Shown: positions 12,201 to 20,761 of the stretch, in pieces
Layout of the letters: each line of letters starts with the position of its first letter
How positions within the stretch are numbered: the stretch's first letter is position 1
Assembly (NCBI RefSeq): GCF_963259705.1
Contig: NC_081842.1
Span: 184,640,349-184,704,348 of the forward strand
Length of the DNA stretch: 64,000 nt
Source: Myotis daubentonii
Taxonomy: Eukaryota; Chordata; Mammalia; Chiroptera; Vespertilionidae
Direction: 5' to 3'
The notes under the pieces: model-generated
What the model was told of the DNA's origin: nothing
The model's database searches: none
The model's input: the letters and a program-made list of their open reading frames with translations, nothing else
Program-made: the position numbers and the translations under genes

Positions 12201-12605
12201 AGTGTACCCTAATCTTATGTATGTTTAACTGGATTACACAGATTCTTACCTTTTGTTAAAATGTGTATACTCAGTGGACCATTATTATATTAAACTATGT
12301 ATATATTATATAAATATAAATATATATCTCTATCTTTACACTCACCTGTGTAGGATGAATGTCGTAGAGTCATTTTTGATCATATTTTACACTGTTGACT
12401 CTGGCTCCACAGCCTGTGCTTGAAAAGGACAGATAAGTATCCTGAGAGCAAGTGGCACCACTTCCAAAGTATTAACCATCTTCTACGGAGTTGTTCACGT
12501 TTCTCTCTTAATAGAATTTTCTCTTATGTTTCAAACTTCTAAATTGTAGCCTGTAACTATGAGAACAATAAACTTTAAGTAATAATAAAACTATCCATAC
12601 ATCTT
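1..12605 (+). CDS. EPS15: EPS15, 3' part of gene (last four coding exons and 3' UTR)
   Basis: EPS15 is a cytosolic clathrin-pit adaptor that binds AP-2, epsin and ubiquitinated cargo. Only the C-terminal 188 residues lie in the window, in exons 3624-3700, 4938-5100, 7681-7862 and 10221-10367. All introns are GT-AG and the phases agree (2 nt carried in, then 0, 1, 0). The peptide has five DPF motifs (TDPF, EDPF, SDPF, NDPF, CDPF) that in this family bind the AP-2 alpha ear. It also has a PPALPPK proline-rich site of the type bound by Crk SH3, and two ubiquitin-interacting motifs at the very end. It agrees closely with human EPS15 as I remember it. The N-terminal EH domains and coiled coil must lie upstream of the window. 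I looked for the preceding DPF-rich exon in 1-3600 and did not see it. Confidence 0.97.
425..600 (+). repeat. Ancient interspersed repeat, family not named
   Basis: The motif of a transition to cagtggcgaacaaaac, followed by an agacaataaacaaa stretch, recurs elsewhere in the window (about 21,760 and 33,850) and is common in mammalian genomes. I cannot assign the family with confidence. Confidence 0.4.
1759..1883. mobile_element. Mariner/Tc1-type MITE, 125 bp
   Basis: Terminal inverted repeats of 29 bp (1759-1787 and 1855-1883) begin with AGGGGTGGGCAAAAGTAGG and differ at two positions. The element is flanked by TA on both sides (1757-1758, 1884-1885), the target of mariner-like transposases. 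The AT-rich centre has no ORF. It is non-autonomous and lies in an EPS15 intron. Confidence 0.85.
1995..2436 (+). mobile_element. HeliBat-type Helitron with internal minisatellite
   Basis: The 5' end begins TC followed by taataaaagggtaatatgc, as in HeliBat. The 3' end has the palindrome GCACAAATTTTGTGC at 2409-2423, then CCGGGCCACTAG, ending CTAG. Host A (1994) and T (2437) flank it, as expected for Helitron insertion between A and T. About 2085-2290 is a degenerate G-rich tandem repeat with units of about 35-45 bp (gatcaggcyggcag and gcagttgggg cores). There is no Rep/helicase ORF, so it is non-autonomous. It lies in an EPS15 intron. Confidence 0.9.
2409..2423. repeat. Helitron 3' terminal hairpin
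   Basis: A near-perfect 15-bp palindrome, 13 bases before the terminal CTAG. This is the position where Helitrons carry their termination hairpin. Confidence 0.8.
2740..3035 (+). repeat. L2 LINE 3' end
   Basis: The order is typical of L2: cctggaatagcttgc, then gacctagctcaaatg, then ctgtgagctttccaggggtagg. Diverged and without coding potential. Confidence 0.7.
3624..3700 (+). CDS. EPS15: EPS15 coding exon, fourth from last
   Basis: Acceptor is ttattcattttag and donor is AAAG|gtatcc. The exon enters with two bases completing an Ala codon and ends in phase 0. It encodes TDPFASVFGNESF and then GFADFSTLSK. It carries one DPF motif and a DGFADF segment, typical of the AP-2-binding tail. Confidence 0.95.
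3701..4937 (+). other. EPS15 intron
   Basis: AT-rich intron. The only thing I recognise in it is the MER5A copy. Confidence 0.8.
4226..4445 (+). mobile_element. MER5A-like hAT-Charlie element
   Basis: The order ggttctcaact, then catttggcaatgtctagaga, then ggttgtcacag, then aaaatgtcagtagtgct matches the MER5A consensus as I remember it. It is an ancient eutherian DNA transposon in an EPS15 intron. Confidence 0.75.
4938..5100 (+). CDS. EPS15: EPS15 coding exon, third from last
   Basis: Acceptor is aacaaag and donor is CCTG|gtatga; 163 bp, phase 0 in and phase 1 out. The exon encodes ANNEDPFSSAT at its start and the proline-rich VPPALPPKIGTPTRP near its end. The PALPPK core is the class of site bound by the Crk SH3 domain in EPS15. 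The first residue is Ala where I recall Val in human. Confidence 0.95.
5645..5862 (+). mobile_element. VES SINE
   Basis: A tRNA-derived head has an A box (TGGCTCAGTGG) and a B box (GGTTCGATTCC). It is followed by the tRNA-unrelated body (gcaggaggcagctgatcg), a ctctctctc stretch and an A-rich tail. The flanking AAAGTGATTTTTT repeats near 5632 and 5863 form the target duplication. A recent bat-specific Pol III retroposon in an EPS15 intron. Confidence 0.93.
6081..6423 (-). mobile_element. Compound or dimeric VES-like SINE
   Basis: Two VES-like bodies lie in a row on the minus strand. Each has the gagagaaacatc segment, and only the distal one has a full tRNA-like head near 6350-6420. The 13-bp direct repeat GATTACTATTCTT occurs on both sides (about 6066 and 6424). 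This shows the whole compound went in as one insertion. Confidence 0.8.
6780..6990 (+). repeat. MIR SINE
   Basis: Contains the MIR order gggttctaattctga, then gtgatcctgagtgtg, then ttctgagcctcagctgtct, then ctaccttcacaggattggtg. An ancient mammalian tRNA-derived SINE in an EPS15 intron. Confidence 0.75.
7681..7862 (+). CDS. EPS15: EPS15 coding exon, second from last
   Basis: Acceptor is ttttgatccag and donor is GCT|gtaagt; 182 bp. It encodes SSDPFKLNDPFQPFPGNDSP, then IFCDPF, six threonines from a run of ACT/ACC codons, and DPSNFANFSA. Three DPF motifs lie in 60 residues. The threonine run looks like a short codon repeat, so its length may vary between species. Confidence 0.96.
7863..10220 (+). 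other. EPS15 intron
   Basis: Contains one SPIN copy, a short GT-rich tract near 8,260, and otherwise unremarkable AT-rich sequence with no exon seen. Confidence 0.8.
8771..9081 (+). mobile_element. SPIN-type non-autonomous hAT, 311 bp
   Basis: Begins CAGTGGTTCTCAACCTGTGG and ends with its inverted repeat GGTTGAGAACCACTG. It is flanked by a perfect 8-bp duplication, CTTTAAGC (8763-8770, 9082-9089). The sequence matches the SPIN (Space Invader) family as I remember it. It is full length and has no transposase. In an EPS15 intron. Confidence 0.92.
10221..10367 (+). CDS. EPS15: EPS15 last coding exon with both UIMs
   Basis: Acceptor is ttttacacggcag; stop TGA is at 10365-10367. It encodes 48 residues that hold the two ubiquitin-interacting motifs. 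The first is around SEEDMIEWAKRESEREEEQR. The second is around EQEDLELAIALSKSE, with the canonical acidic patch, central Ala and Ser. These bind monoubiquitin and are needed for coupled monoubiquitination of EPS15. Confidence 0.97.
   Translation, partial: YPSEEDMIEWAKRESEREEEQRLARLNQQEQEDLELAIALSKSEISEA
10368..12605 (+). other. EPS15: EPS15 3' UTR and poly(A) sites
   Basis: An AT-rich, repeat-poor stretch follows the stop codon. AATAAA hexamers lie at 10980-10985, 11834-11839, 12567-12572 and 12584-12589. The last pair marks the likely distal cleavage site near 12,600, giving a 3' UTR of about 2.2 kb. The earlier hexamers could make shorter mRNAs. The sequence changes from AT-rich UTR to mixed intergenic DNA soon after 12,600. 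Confidence 0.7.
12567..12589 (+). terminator. EPS15: Distal EPS15 polyadenylation signals
   Basis: Two overlapping-range AATAAA hexamers, at 12567-12572 and 12584-12589, sit at the end of the AT-rich UTR. Cleavage would be expected 10-30 nt downstream. This is sequence evidence only. Confidence 0.6.
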
Positions 12606-13626
12606 ATTTGAAATGGAGTTTGTGGGACTGGAAGTTGCTCTGGGTGACTGAGTGAGTGGGGAGTGAATTCTAGGACGTTACTGTCCACTACTGTAGATTT
12701 TATAAACACTGCCCCACAGGCCCTTCCCCTTCTCACAGCGTCAGAATTCAAGCATCAGAGCTGTCAGTGCTGCTTCATGATCAGGGTGTGGGCTGGATTG
12801 ACTGGAAGTATCAGGGGGAGGAACTGGCTGGGTTAGGTAGATCACCATAGTAGTGACTGTCAGGAGGGAGTGAGAGATGGCCTGAGGACCAGTAGGAATA
12901 AGAAATCAGGTTGGAGAGAGAAGATAAAGGAGCACAGGGGATTGTCAAGGCAATGTGGCTTTGGCTAGTACACATTGGAGCAATTGTAAGATTAAGGAAC
13001 TTTGTTGTATTGATAAAAAAAAAAAAAAAAGTGGCGTGTTGAAGAGGTTATAGAACTGAGGACTCAGTATTTTGACTTTGACATTTGTTTTTGGTTCCAT
13101 TGACCCCATCTGGCACAAAGGGCTCTCTCTGGCATTGAATCAATGGGAAGAAATGAAATTTATCTGTGCTTTACATCATTACAACCTGAAAATATTTGCA
13201 AAATACAGGGACAGGCTGCTCCACACTGTCATAGAAAGCCTTTACTCACGTGGCAGCGGCACTTCGTACTCGTTGAGGTAGCTCCTGTGGTCCTGTGTCC
13301 TTGCATGGGGTCTTGGGTCCTTCACAAAGACTGTACAGCAGTGTCCTCTGCAGACCATCAGGCTAGATCAGGGAGGGCTGTAGCGCCCTCTGAATACGGC
13401 GCGCGAGGTGGGGGAAGACAGGCTCCTGTGTGCTGAACAGTCAGTGGCTGGCTGATTGGGATGTGATGTGTGCACTCAAAATTGAGGTGCTGTGAGTGAG
13501 AGGGAATCTACTGCCAAGCGCCACAGGTATTGCTCCCATCAGAGAAAAAAGTATTGCTCCTCAAACACATACCCTTCCATTTCTTACAGCTCCATTCTAA
13601 TCTTATGAGGCCACTGTCATATATAC

Positions 13627-13860
13627 CAGTGATGGCGAACCTTTTGAGCTCGGCGTGTCAGCATTTTGAAAAACCCTAACTTAACTCTGGTGCCGTGTCA
13701 CATATAGAAATTCTTTGATATTTGCAACCATAGTAAAACAAAGATTTATATTTTTGATATTTATTTTATATATTTAAATGCCATTTAACAAAGGAAAATC
13801 AACCTAAAAATGAGTTCGCATGTCACCTCTAACATGCATGTCATAGGTTTGCCATCACTG
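13627..13860 (+). mobile_element. hAT MITE, CAGTGATGGCGAACC family
   Basis: Terminal repeats are CAGTGATGGCGAACC and GGTTTGCCATCACTG. A 7/8 target duplication flanks it (atatatac / atttatac). A second copy of the same 234-235 bp structure is at 33546-33780. There is no ORF. The family is one of the young hATs of vespertilionid bats; I do not assign a Repbase name. Confidence 0.88.
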
Positions 13861-14270
13861 ATTTATACAGTCCAGCATTGACCAAAACATCGCTATGTGG
13901 TGCATGACTGTATTTTGTGAAAAGAGAGAGAAGGAAAACTCGTTGACACTTACTAGGGACTTCTCTGGGCCTGGCACTAAGGCTCTCTATACATTACCCA
14001 ATACTTATAACAGAAAACATAATTTATAAACAGATGAACGTGACTTGGCCAAGACCCCCCACCCCCTCAATCTCGTAGGGACCAAGCTAGGGTCCAGCCC
14101 AGGTGCCTTAGCTCTGAGATCTGCTTGTCCACAACACCAGGCTGCCTTTTGCACACCTAAAAGACTAAGCAGCAACCCTGGGCCCGCAGCAAGAACTGAT
14201 GTTCTCAAAGAAAGCCCTGATTCACTACAGCTTCCTGCGGTTTCCTGCCCTAGCCAGTTAGGATAGAATT

Positions 14271-14482
14271 CAGCGGTTCTCAACCTGTGGGTCCCGACCC
14301 CTTTGGCGGTCGAACGACCCTTTCACAGGGGTCGCCTAAGACCATCCTGCATATCAGATATTTACATTACGATTCATAACAGTAGCAACATTACAGTGAT
14401 GAAGTAGCCACGAAAATAATTTTATGGTTGGGTCACAACATGAGGAACTGTATTTAAAGGGCCAGAAGGTTGAGAACCACTG
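14271..14482 (+). mobile_element. Short SPIN-type hAT, 212 bp subfamily
   Basis: Begins CAGCGGTTCTCAACCTGTGG and ends GGTTGAGAACCACTG. The middle lacks the cggaaaacacat to atgaaaatacat block, so aagaccat joins directly to cctgcatatcag. It also has the shortened ggttgggtcacaacatg and ggccagaaggttgag variants. The same three differences appear in the copy at 43530-43740. Its right end abuts a VES that lacks its first bases. Confidence 0.87.
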
Positions 14483-14700
14483 GGATAGAGCATGGGCCTG
14501 CAGACTGAAGGGTCCCGGGTTCAATTCTGGTCAAGGGCACATAATTTGGTTGCAGGCTCCCGGCCCTGGTCAGGGGCATGCAGAGGCAACCAATTGATGT
14601 TTCTTTCTCACATCTGCATTTCTCTCTGTCTCCCTCTCCCTTCCACTCTGTAATTTGGAAAAAAAATATCCTCGGATGAGGATTAAAAAAAAAAAAAAAA
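14483..14700 (+). mobile_element. VES SINE, 5'-truncated
   Basis: Starts at ggatagagc, the middle of the A box, directly after the SPIN terminus. The B box reads GGTTCAATTCT, with substitutions. The body and a poly(A) tail (14685-14700) follow. Confidence 0.8.
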
Positions 14701-14719
14701 GGATTCCTGGCCTTGTAGA

Positions 14720-14935
14720 AAGAACCCAGACCTTGGAGTCTGATAAACATGGGTCTAATCTCTGGCCTTTCCGTTTCCTAGCTACACGACTTGATTAAAT
14801 CTCTCAACCCCTCAGTTTTCAGTGGTGATAACAGTTACTTCAGTGGGTTGTGAGGATTAAAGATGATGGATACAAAGTCTTCGTTCCTGTTACGTGGCAG
14901 TTGGCAGACGTTCACTAAGAGCTGTCATGTCCATG
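14720..14935 (+). repeat. MIR SINE
   Basis: Contains ttggagtctgataaacatgg, ttcctagctacacgac, tctctcaacccctcagttttc and gtgaggattaaagatgatgg in MIR order. Confidence 0.75.
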
Positions 14936-15084
14936 TTGAAGAAGACAGAAAAGCTAACAATACATTTTAGAAAAAATGTCTATGATTAAATGGAATAAAA
15001 TTCAGTCATCTTGAAAGTTTATTGATCCAGAACACATTATTCACCGATTATGGATAAAATTGTCACATAGTAAAAGTGCACATA

Positions 15085-15260
15085 ACACACACTATGTGTC
15101 CAGCACTAGTCTGTATTGTTTGCATTAACTCATTTAGTCCTCACAATAATCCTTTCCATAAGTGCTGTTGTTACAAATGAGGAAACAGAGAGGTTAAGTA
15201 ACTTGCCTGAAGTCACACACAACTATCACGTGGTGGGGCCAACATTCCAACCGAGGCAGT
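15085..15260 (-). repeat. MIR SINE
   Basis: Reads as reverse MIR: cattaactcatttagtcctc, then atgaggaaacagagaggtta, then agtaacttgcc. Confidence 0.7.
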
Positions 15261-15409
15261 CTGGCTCGAGAGCAAAGGCAAGAATAAAACCTTGGGGTTG
15301 TTATGAGATTCAAACTAAGATAAGCATTGGGAAAGAGGTTCATAAATGCTGTGTGCATTCTAAGTGTGTGTGTGGCAGGCAGACTGGGGCTAGGTTTCAG
15401 ATATAGACT

Positions 15410-15600
15410 CGTCTGGCGCTTGGGTTGAATCCTAGCTCTGCCACTTAATTAGCCGTTGTGATCTTGAGCAAGTTACTTAATCTTCTGCCTCATTTGCTTA
15501 GCTATAGAAATTGGGATTATAAAAGGAGACATGTGACAGGGTGGTTCTAGTAATGAAGCATGTAAAGGGTTTAGAATAATGCCTAACATGGCTTTAAATA
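15410..15600 (+). repeat. MIR SINE
   Basis: Contains gaatcctagctctgccactt, gatcttgagcaagttactta and cttctgcctcatttgcttag in MIR order. Confidence 0.8.
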
Positions 15601-15649
15601 AATGATGATAATGACGAGGATAAAGGAGAAAAGGGGGAAGAACAGGAAA

Positions 15650-15845
15650 CTAGCTTTGAAGTGTGAGAACCCTGCGACCAAATCCCCTCTCCTAATCCGA
15701 TCTCAGGGACATTTCTAAACTTCTGAGTCAAATGTTCTCAGAGCAGAGTTGTCAGGATTAGAAGTAGTGTATGTAAGGTCGTCAGTGTCGTGCCTGCCGC
15801 TGAGTAGAAACTTGATAAATTTTAGTTCCTTCTTCATTTACTCAA
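15650..15845 (+). repeat. MIR SINE, diverged
   Basis: Resembles MIR: gggacatttctaaacttctg, then gttgtcaggattagaagtag, then gtcgtgcctgccgctgagta. Confidence 0.5.
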
Positions 15846-17099
15846 CACCGAACACCTGCTACCTGCAGCAGTGGTGCTAGTGTCCATGGAAGACACAGAT
15901 GTGAGACAGAAATCTGAAGAGAGAGACTCATATGGTCATTGATAATTAACATAAGGATTAAAAAGCGTAGTACTAAATGCTGTGAGAAAGATAAAAATGT
16001 AACCTCCAAAGAGGGAGTGACTCCTCCACTGGGGAGATACAGGAGGGCTTCCTGGAGGAAGTGGTGTTGGCTATGGGCTCAGAGGCTGGATGGGACTTTA
16101 ATCCCACTGGGATTAGACTGGGCTCTGGGCCTTTAAGAGACCAGGTTTCTGGGGCGCTGTGGCACTCATGCCTGTGATCTGGCTGCCTGCAGTGTACAAC
16201 ACTGCCGAGCTGGACAAGGCTCTGTGGGCTGAGGGTTAGGGCCCCTGGGTGCACTGTAACTGGAATTTCCAGATCTGGAAGCTCTAGGTTTGTGGTCAGC
16301 ATTCTTGGGCCCTTGTTGACCCAAGACATGAGTGCTCAGAGAAAGGGGAAAGGTCGTGTTGTCTCTGCTGCCTGCCGAGGAAAAGTGAGAGAAACTGCCC
16401 CGGCAACCCTTGAGTCTTCTGCCTTTTGCAGTGCACAGGCCTCCCTCTCCATGCTCAGCTGAGGGTGGGCCGCAGCAGGTGGGGGAAGCACCCGATGGAG
16501 CAGACAGACCTGGTGTCAGCCCTGGCTGCACAGCCTGGTCTCAGGGGAAGCAACCCCTCTGAGCCTGTCTCGTCAGCTGTAAAAGTGGGGGTGGGTGTTT
16601 CATGAGATGAAACTAAGAATGTGTGTAAAACGCCTGGCTTAAGGCTTGGAACATTAGAGAATGTCTCCTACTTGTCAGACCGATCACCGTTTTTTAGACA
16701 CACAATTTGTGTTGCACAAGTGCCTAGGATACACACCCAGCCCAAAAGGAGACAGAAATGGTCCCTTAGCCACCCTGCCCCTGCCCCGTGTTCGGCCCCC
16801 ATCCTCTCTCACTGAGGGCACTCTCCAGGGCCCCACACCCATCCTTCAAGCTGGAGCCCAGCGATCCCTCTCGAACTCCTCCCCCAGGTGCTCCCCATCC
16901 CCAGCTCCCAGCCTTAGTTGAGCCTGAGCCTCCAAGGAGCCGGCTGCACTGTGGGGCTCACCTGGCTCCGGGGCTGATGCTTCTTCATGTTCGCAGTTAC
17001 TTAAAGTAAAAAGTGAAAATGCACGTGACCTAAGACAAAACATGGGATTTCGAAGAAAGTTTGCACTGGAGACGGTTGTGGCTCAGTCTCCTCTGATCA

Positions 17100-18060
17100 C
17101 CTCCTCCCACCGGGTGCTGGGAACGAGACGTCTGTGAACGGGGTCCTGACCCAGAGCCTGGCCAGGCCCGCAGCCTCCCCTCTCGGCCGGGCAGCTCCTC
17201 CCACCTCCGTCCCCGGGCTGCCCCTGCCGCCCCTGCTCCGTGCGGGCCTCTGACCCAATTCAGGTGCCGCCCAGCGAGGCAGGTTCTGCACTTGGGCAGC
17301 AGGGAAAGGCATAGGCGACGCCACCGTCCATCTGCACCAGCTCCAGGCTGGGGGTGGAGAGGCCTGGGGTGGTCCTGGGACACCCCCCCCCCCCGTGTGA
17401 CCATGAGCAAACCCCTGGCCGGCCCGGCCTCAGTTTCCCCCTGTGACTAACGATGGGTCCCGAGGGCTCCGGAGGGAAGTGGTCTTGCCCTGGGTCCCGG
17501 GGGCCGCCGGGGGAGGGGACACCGACTCCCGGGCCAGGCAGGAAGGCGCCGGCCGGGCCTGGCTGGGGAGGAGCCTCCGGCCCACCCCGCCCGCCCCGTC
17601 CAGGTCCCGCCGCGGCCACGAGGGGCCGCCCGCGCCCCCTGTCCGGCCGCGTCCATGGCCTTTCTGACCGCCTGGAAGGGAGCGGCCTCCAGGAAGGGCG
17701 TCCGCAGGTACCAGGCGGGCGGGCGCTCGGCCAGCGGCGCGGAGGGAGCCGCGGGCGGCGGAGGGCGGAGCGGGACGGGGAGTGCGGGCTGCTGGCCCAG
17801 GGGCAGCTGAGCGCCCGAAGGGCAGTCCGCCGCCGCTCACACCTCCGCGTGTGCCCTGCTGGCGCGTTCCGGCCGCAGCGGGGCTGAGGTCCCCATCCAG
17901 TCCCGCTCGAGCCCCGCTCCCCCGGCTGCACCTGTGGGCCACCTGCCAGGGCAGCTCAGGTGACCTGGACCGCGGGCGGGCGGGGTGCCCCCCGCACCTG
18001 GCCCTCCCCAGGGAAGCAGGAGGGAGAGGTGGGCGCCCTGGGGGCCTGGCAGGTGAGAGC
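17100..18060. promoter_or_regulatory. CpG island upstream of TTC39A
   Basis: Very GC-rich with dense CpG, especially 17,450-17,960, and without a recognised repeat inside. Such islands mark promoters. It lies about 5 kb past the EPS15 poly(A) site and about 8 kb upstream of the TTC39A start exon. A short candidate exon inside (17655-17707) fits TTC39A in phase. Long open frames on both strands here reflect the lack of AT-rich stops and are not evidence of genes. Confidence 0.65.
17655..17707 (+). CDS. Candidate alternative first coding exon of TTC39A
   Basis: The frame from ATG 17655 reads MAFLTAWKGAASRKGVR and stops two bases later at CGCAG|gtacca. That leaves the same two-base phase as the main first exon at 25693-25730. 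Splicing to 34535 would give an uninterrupted TTC39A frame. The donor is only moderate. I do not know a transcript that uses it, so it is an inference from CpG island, phase and donor together. It may be non-coding or unused. Confidence 0.3.
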
Positions 18061-18594
18061 AGGCACCCTGTCGCCCTGCGGGACTGTCCACGTCTCGGTG
18101 CAGCAGTGGGGAAGCCTGGGTCCCAGTTCTGATCCATCATGGAATAGATGGACCAGCGGTCACTGTTACACTCTCACCAGGACCCCCGTGGAGAAAGGTC
18201 AGCCCTCCCTCCGACGCGTCACTCCACCTCCCCAGCTGTCCCCACCTCCGGGATGAGCTGGTGTCTCTAGGTGTGTTCCCCTGAGACCCGGGAGGAGACA
18301 GCCCTGACCTCCCTTCTGAGCTGTCTTGACCCCCAAGTCCTTTCCTTTACATATTTAAAGTTTGCCCTGCTACCCCCCCCCCCCCGCCCGCAAAGGACAA
18401 TCCAACTGCCCTCCCAGTGCCTCCCTCTGACTGTCCTACGAGCACCTCAAACTTGGCAAGCCCTCAGTCAGACTTCCATCTTCACCCCCAAACCTGTTCC
18501 TCCTCCTGTTTTCCCATCTCGGAGGATGGCACAGTCATCCACCTCGCTGCCCAAGCCGGCACCTGGGCGTTATCCCTCTCACCTCCCTTGGTAA

Positions 18595-18780
18595 AGATCC
18601 AGTTCTGCCACTTGTTTATTGGCGCTATGACCTTGATTCGGTTAATTGAGCTGTGTGAGCCTCAGTTTACTCAGCTGAAGTGGTGGGAAGATCTAGTGAA
18701 GTCACACCGGAAAAGGACCTAATACACAGTCACTAGGACATATTCCGTCAGCGTTCTGTAAATGCGGGTTCGCTTCCTTC
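18595..18780 (+). repeat. MIR SINE
   Basis: Contains agttctgccacttgtttatt, tgaccttgattcggttaatt and gagcctcagtttactcagct in MIR order. Confidence 0.75.
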
Positions 18781-18889
18781 TTGCACTGGTGTGAGGTAAC
18801 CTCCCTTCAGAGGGATTTGCATCGGACAGAGGGGCTTTCTGAGAGGTTTGGGGGTCAGCTGTGGGATTCTGGGCACCAGGATTAGGTAA

Positions 18890-19690
18890 TGTTAACTGAA
18901 GGTCATTGGCATCAATTTGACGCCAACAGGAATCCCCAAATTGGGTTGCAATGAAAAAGGAAACTTGATTCAGTGCAAACAGCTCAATTATGAAACAGCA
19001 CTGCCCTGAAAACAGCTGGCTCTTAGGCAGCCCTGGAACCAGGCAGCTCTGGGGCTAGGCCCCCCTCTGGCTGGACGGCTTTGCTCTGTTCCTGCATTTG
19101 TCTGCTCTGTGCCCTGCATAGGTCTGCTCCACTCTGCTCCAGCAAGATTCCCCTCTTCAGCCTTCTTAGAAAGGAAAAGTGTGCTCTCAGAGCCAGAGAG
19201 GAGCTGATTTATGTAGATAGAAGTCCTTGCCCCTGGCCCATGATTGGTTCATCCTAATGCAAATGAGGACTCCAAGTCCTCCAAGTTTGATTGGTCCAAA
19301 AGGCACTGTCTTGATTGGCCAGAATGCAGCCACTCTGATTGGTGGGTGAAAAAGCTGCTTGAGGGATATAGCTGCGTAGCTCTGAGTGGATGGGAAAAGC
19401 CTCAGCCCTTTGGTTGACACAGGATTCCAGGAACGCCTTTATAAAGGCTGGCTCCGGGGACAGAGCACAGTGCTGGCAGAGCAGTTCTGTGCAGGAGGCA
19501 GGCAGTTTAGTGCAGGAGCTGCAGCTTGCCTGAGAGACCCCTGTACAGAAATGGCTGCTAGGCTCTGTTTTTAAAATTTGAGCCCAGTTAGCCACCAGAA
19601 GCCCATTCTTAGTCGGTATCTTCTTCCTCATGGTCCACAGTAGCTGGGAACTGTTACAAGAGGGAAATGACACCCATGCATCTTACACAA
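18890..19690 (+). mobile_element. LTR-like block of old ERV type (tentative)
   Basis: A unique-looking 0.8-kb block starts TGTTAACTGAAGG. It has four inverted CCAAT boxes (ATTGG at 19243, 19290, 19314 and 19338), an octamer ATGCAAAT at 19257 and a TATA box TATAAA at 19440 within a 12-bp palindrome. This order is what a retroviral U3 region looks like. No gag, pol or env reading frame is attached. I cannot name the family. It could instead be an ordinary non-repetitive promoter. Confidence 0.35.
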
Positions 19691-20175
19691 TATGGACCAC
19701 CATCGCCTCGGCCTACAAATAGGGCCCCTCCCAGTAGCCCCCACTTATGGCTGCTCCGCTAGGAGACAGCACCGGACACAAAGGGGAGGTGGGAGCAGGA
19801 AGATTGCCTTTGAGAGAGCAATTAAGAGGCAGAGCTGCTCAGGGAGGGAACCGCCACCCCCACCTCCCGAGAATGGAGGACGGCTGGGGCTGCTGTCCAC
19901 AGAATTCCTGCTCTTGGTTTGAGCCTAAGCTCAAGGAGCTCTCCGATGCCACCCCGTTAGGGAGTTTCTAGTGGTGACTGGAATCCTTGGGCAGCTTTTG
20001 TCTCTCCCTTGGGACTGGATCTGAACCGGATGCCAGTGCTGGGTTTCACCTCTGTGATTCTCAGATCCTTTGAGTTGACTATCAGACTTGTCATTTTAAT
20101 TCAAGATTCTACAATGTTGAAGCTTCTGATCCCAGGATTCTGATAACCCTTATTGCCTGTTAAGAGTACTTAGGA

Positions 20176-20392
20176 GCCGAAACCGGTTTGGCTCAGTGGA
20201 TAGAGCGTCGGCTTGCGGACTGAAAGGTCCCAGGTTCGATTCCGGTCAAGGGCATGTACCTGGGTTGCGGGCACATCCCCAGTAGGAGATGTGCAGGAGG
20301 CGGCTGATCGATGTTTCTCTCTCATCGGTGTTTCTAACTCTCTATCTCTTTCCCTTCCTCTCTGTAAAAAATAAATAAATTAAAAAAAAAAA
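20176..20392 (+). mobile_element. VES SINE with long target duplication
   Basis: Full A box (TGGCTCAGTGG) and B box (GGTTCGATTCC), body and A-rich tail. The 14-bp direct repeat AAGAGTACTTAGGA flanks it (20162-20175 and 20393-20406). It looks young. Confidence 0.95.
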
Positions 20393-20440
20393 AAGAGTAC
20401 TTAGGAAGCAGAGAAGAGTAACAGAAGGTTTTTATGATTC

Positions 20441-20761
20441 TATGAGAGGCCTGGTGCACGACATTCATGCACTGGTGAAGGGGGAGGGGTCCCTTAGCCT
20501 GGCCTGCACCCTCTCCCAGTCCAGGACCCCTTGGGGGATGTCCGCCTTCCACAGAGGTGGGAGAGGCTCCTGCCACTGCCGCTGTGCTCGCCAGCTGTGA
20601 GCCCGGCTTCTGGCTGAGCAGCGCTCCCCCTATGGGAGCGCACTGACCACCAGGGGGCAGCTCCTGTGTTGAGTGTCTGCCCCCGGTGGTCAGTGCACGT
20701 CATAGCAACCGGTCGTTCCGCCATTTGGTCAATTTGCATATTAGGGCTTTGTTACATAGGA
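20441..20761 (-). mobile_element. HeliBat-type Helitron
   Basis: On the minus strand it starts TCCTATGTAACAAAGCC and continues with ctaatatgcaaattgacc, the HeliBat 5' signature. It ends near gtgcaccaggcctct with a GCATGAATGTCGTGC hairpin before the terminus. The host T follows at 20762. The terminal CTAG is degraded. A 30-bp palindrome lies inside (about 20633-20706). Confidence 0.87.
20647..20660 (+). promoter_or_regulatory. CTCF-like core motif inside HeliBat
   Basis: CCACCAGGGGGCAG matches the CTCF core consensus as I know it. An inverted, one-base-shorter copy (CCACCGGGGGCAG on the minus strand) lies at 20677-20689 as the other arm of the Helitron palindrome. Binding is not shown by sequence alone. 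Confidence 0.45.

Larger units (their letters stand above)
12606..17090. other. Intergenic region EPS15-TTC39A, proximal part
   Basis: No gene is supported. It contains a poly(A) run at about 13,014-13,030, a hAT MITE, a short SPIN fused to a VES, and several MIR copies. The base composition rises in GC towards the CpG island at 17.1 kb. Confidence 0.6.

Noticed and set aside
17260..18140. Long minus-strand open frames (223 and 236 residues) in the CpG island
   Set aside because: They overlap other open frames in several phases on both strands. The composition is only Pro, Arg, Gly and Ala, as expected from GC-rich DNA. No domain is visible.
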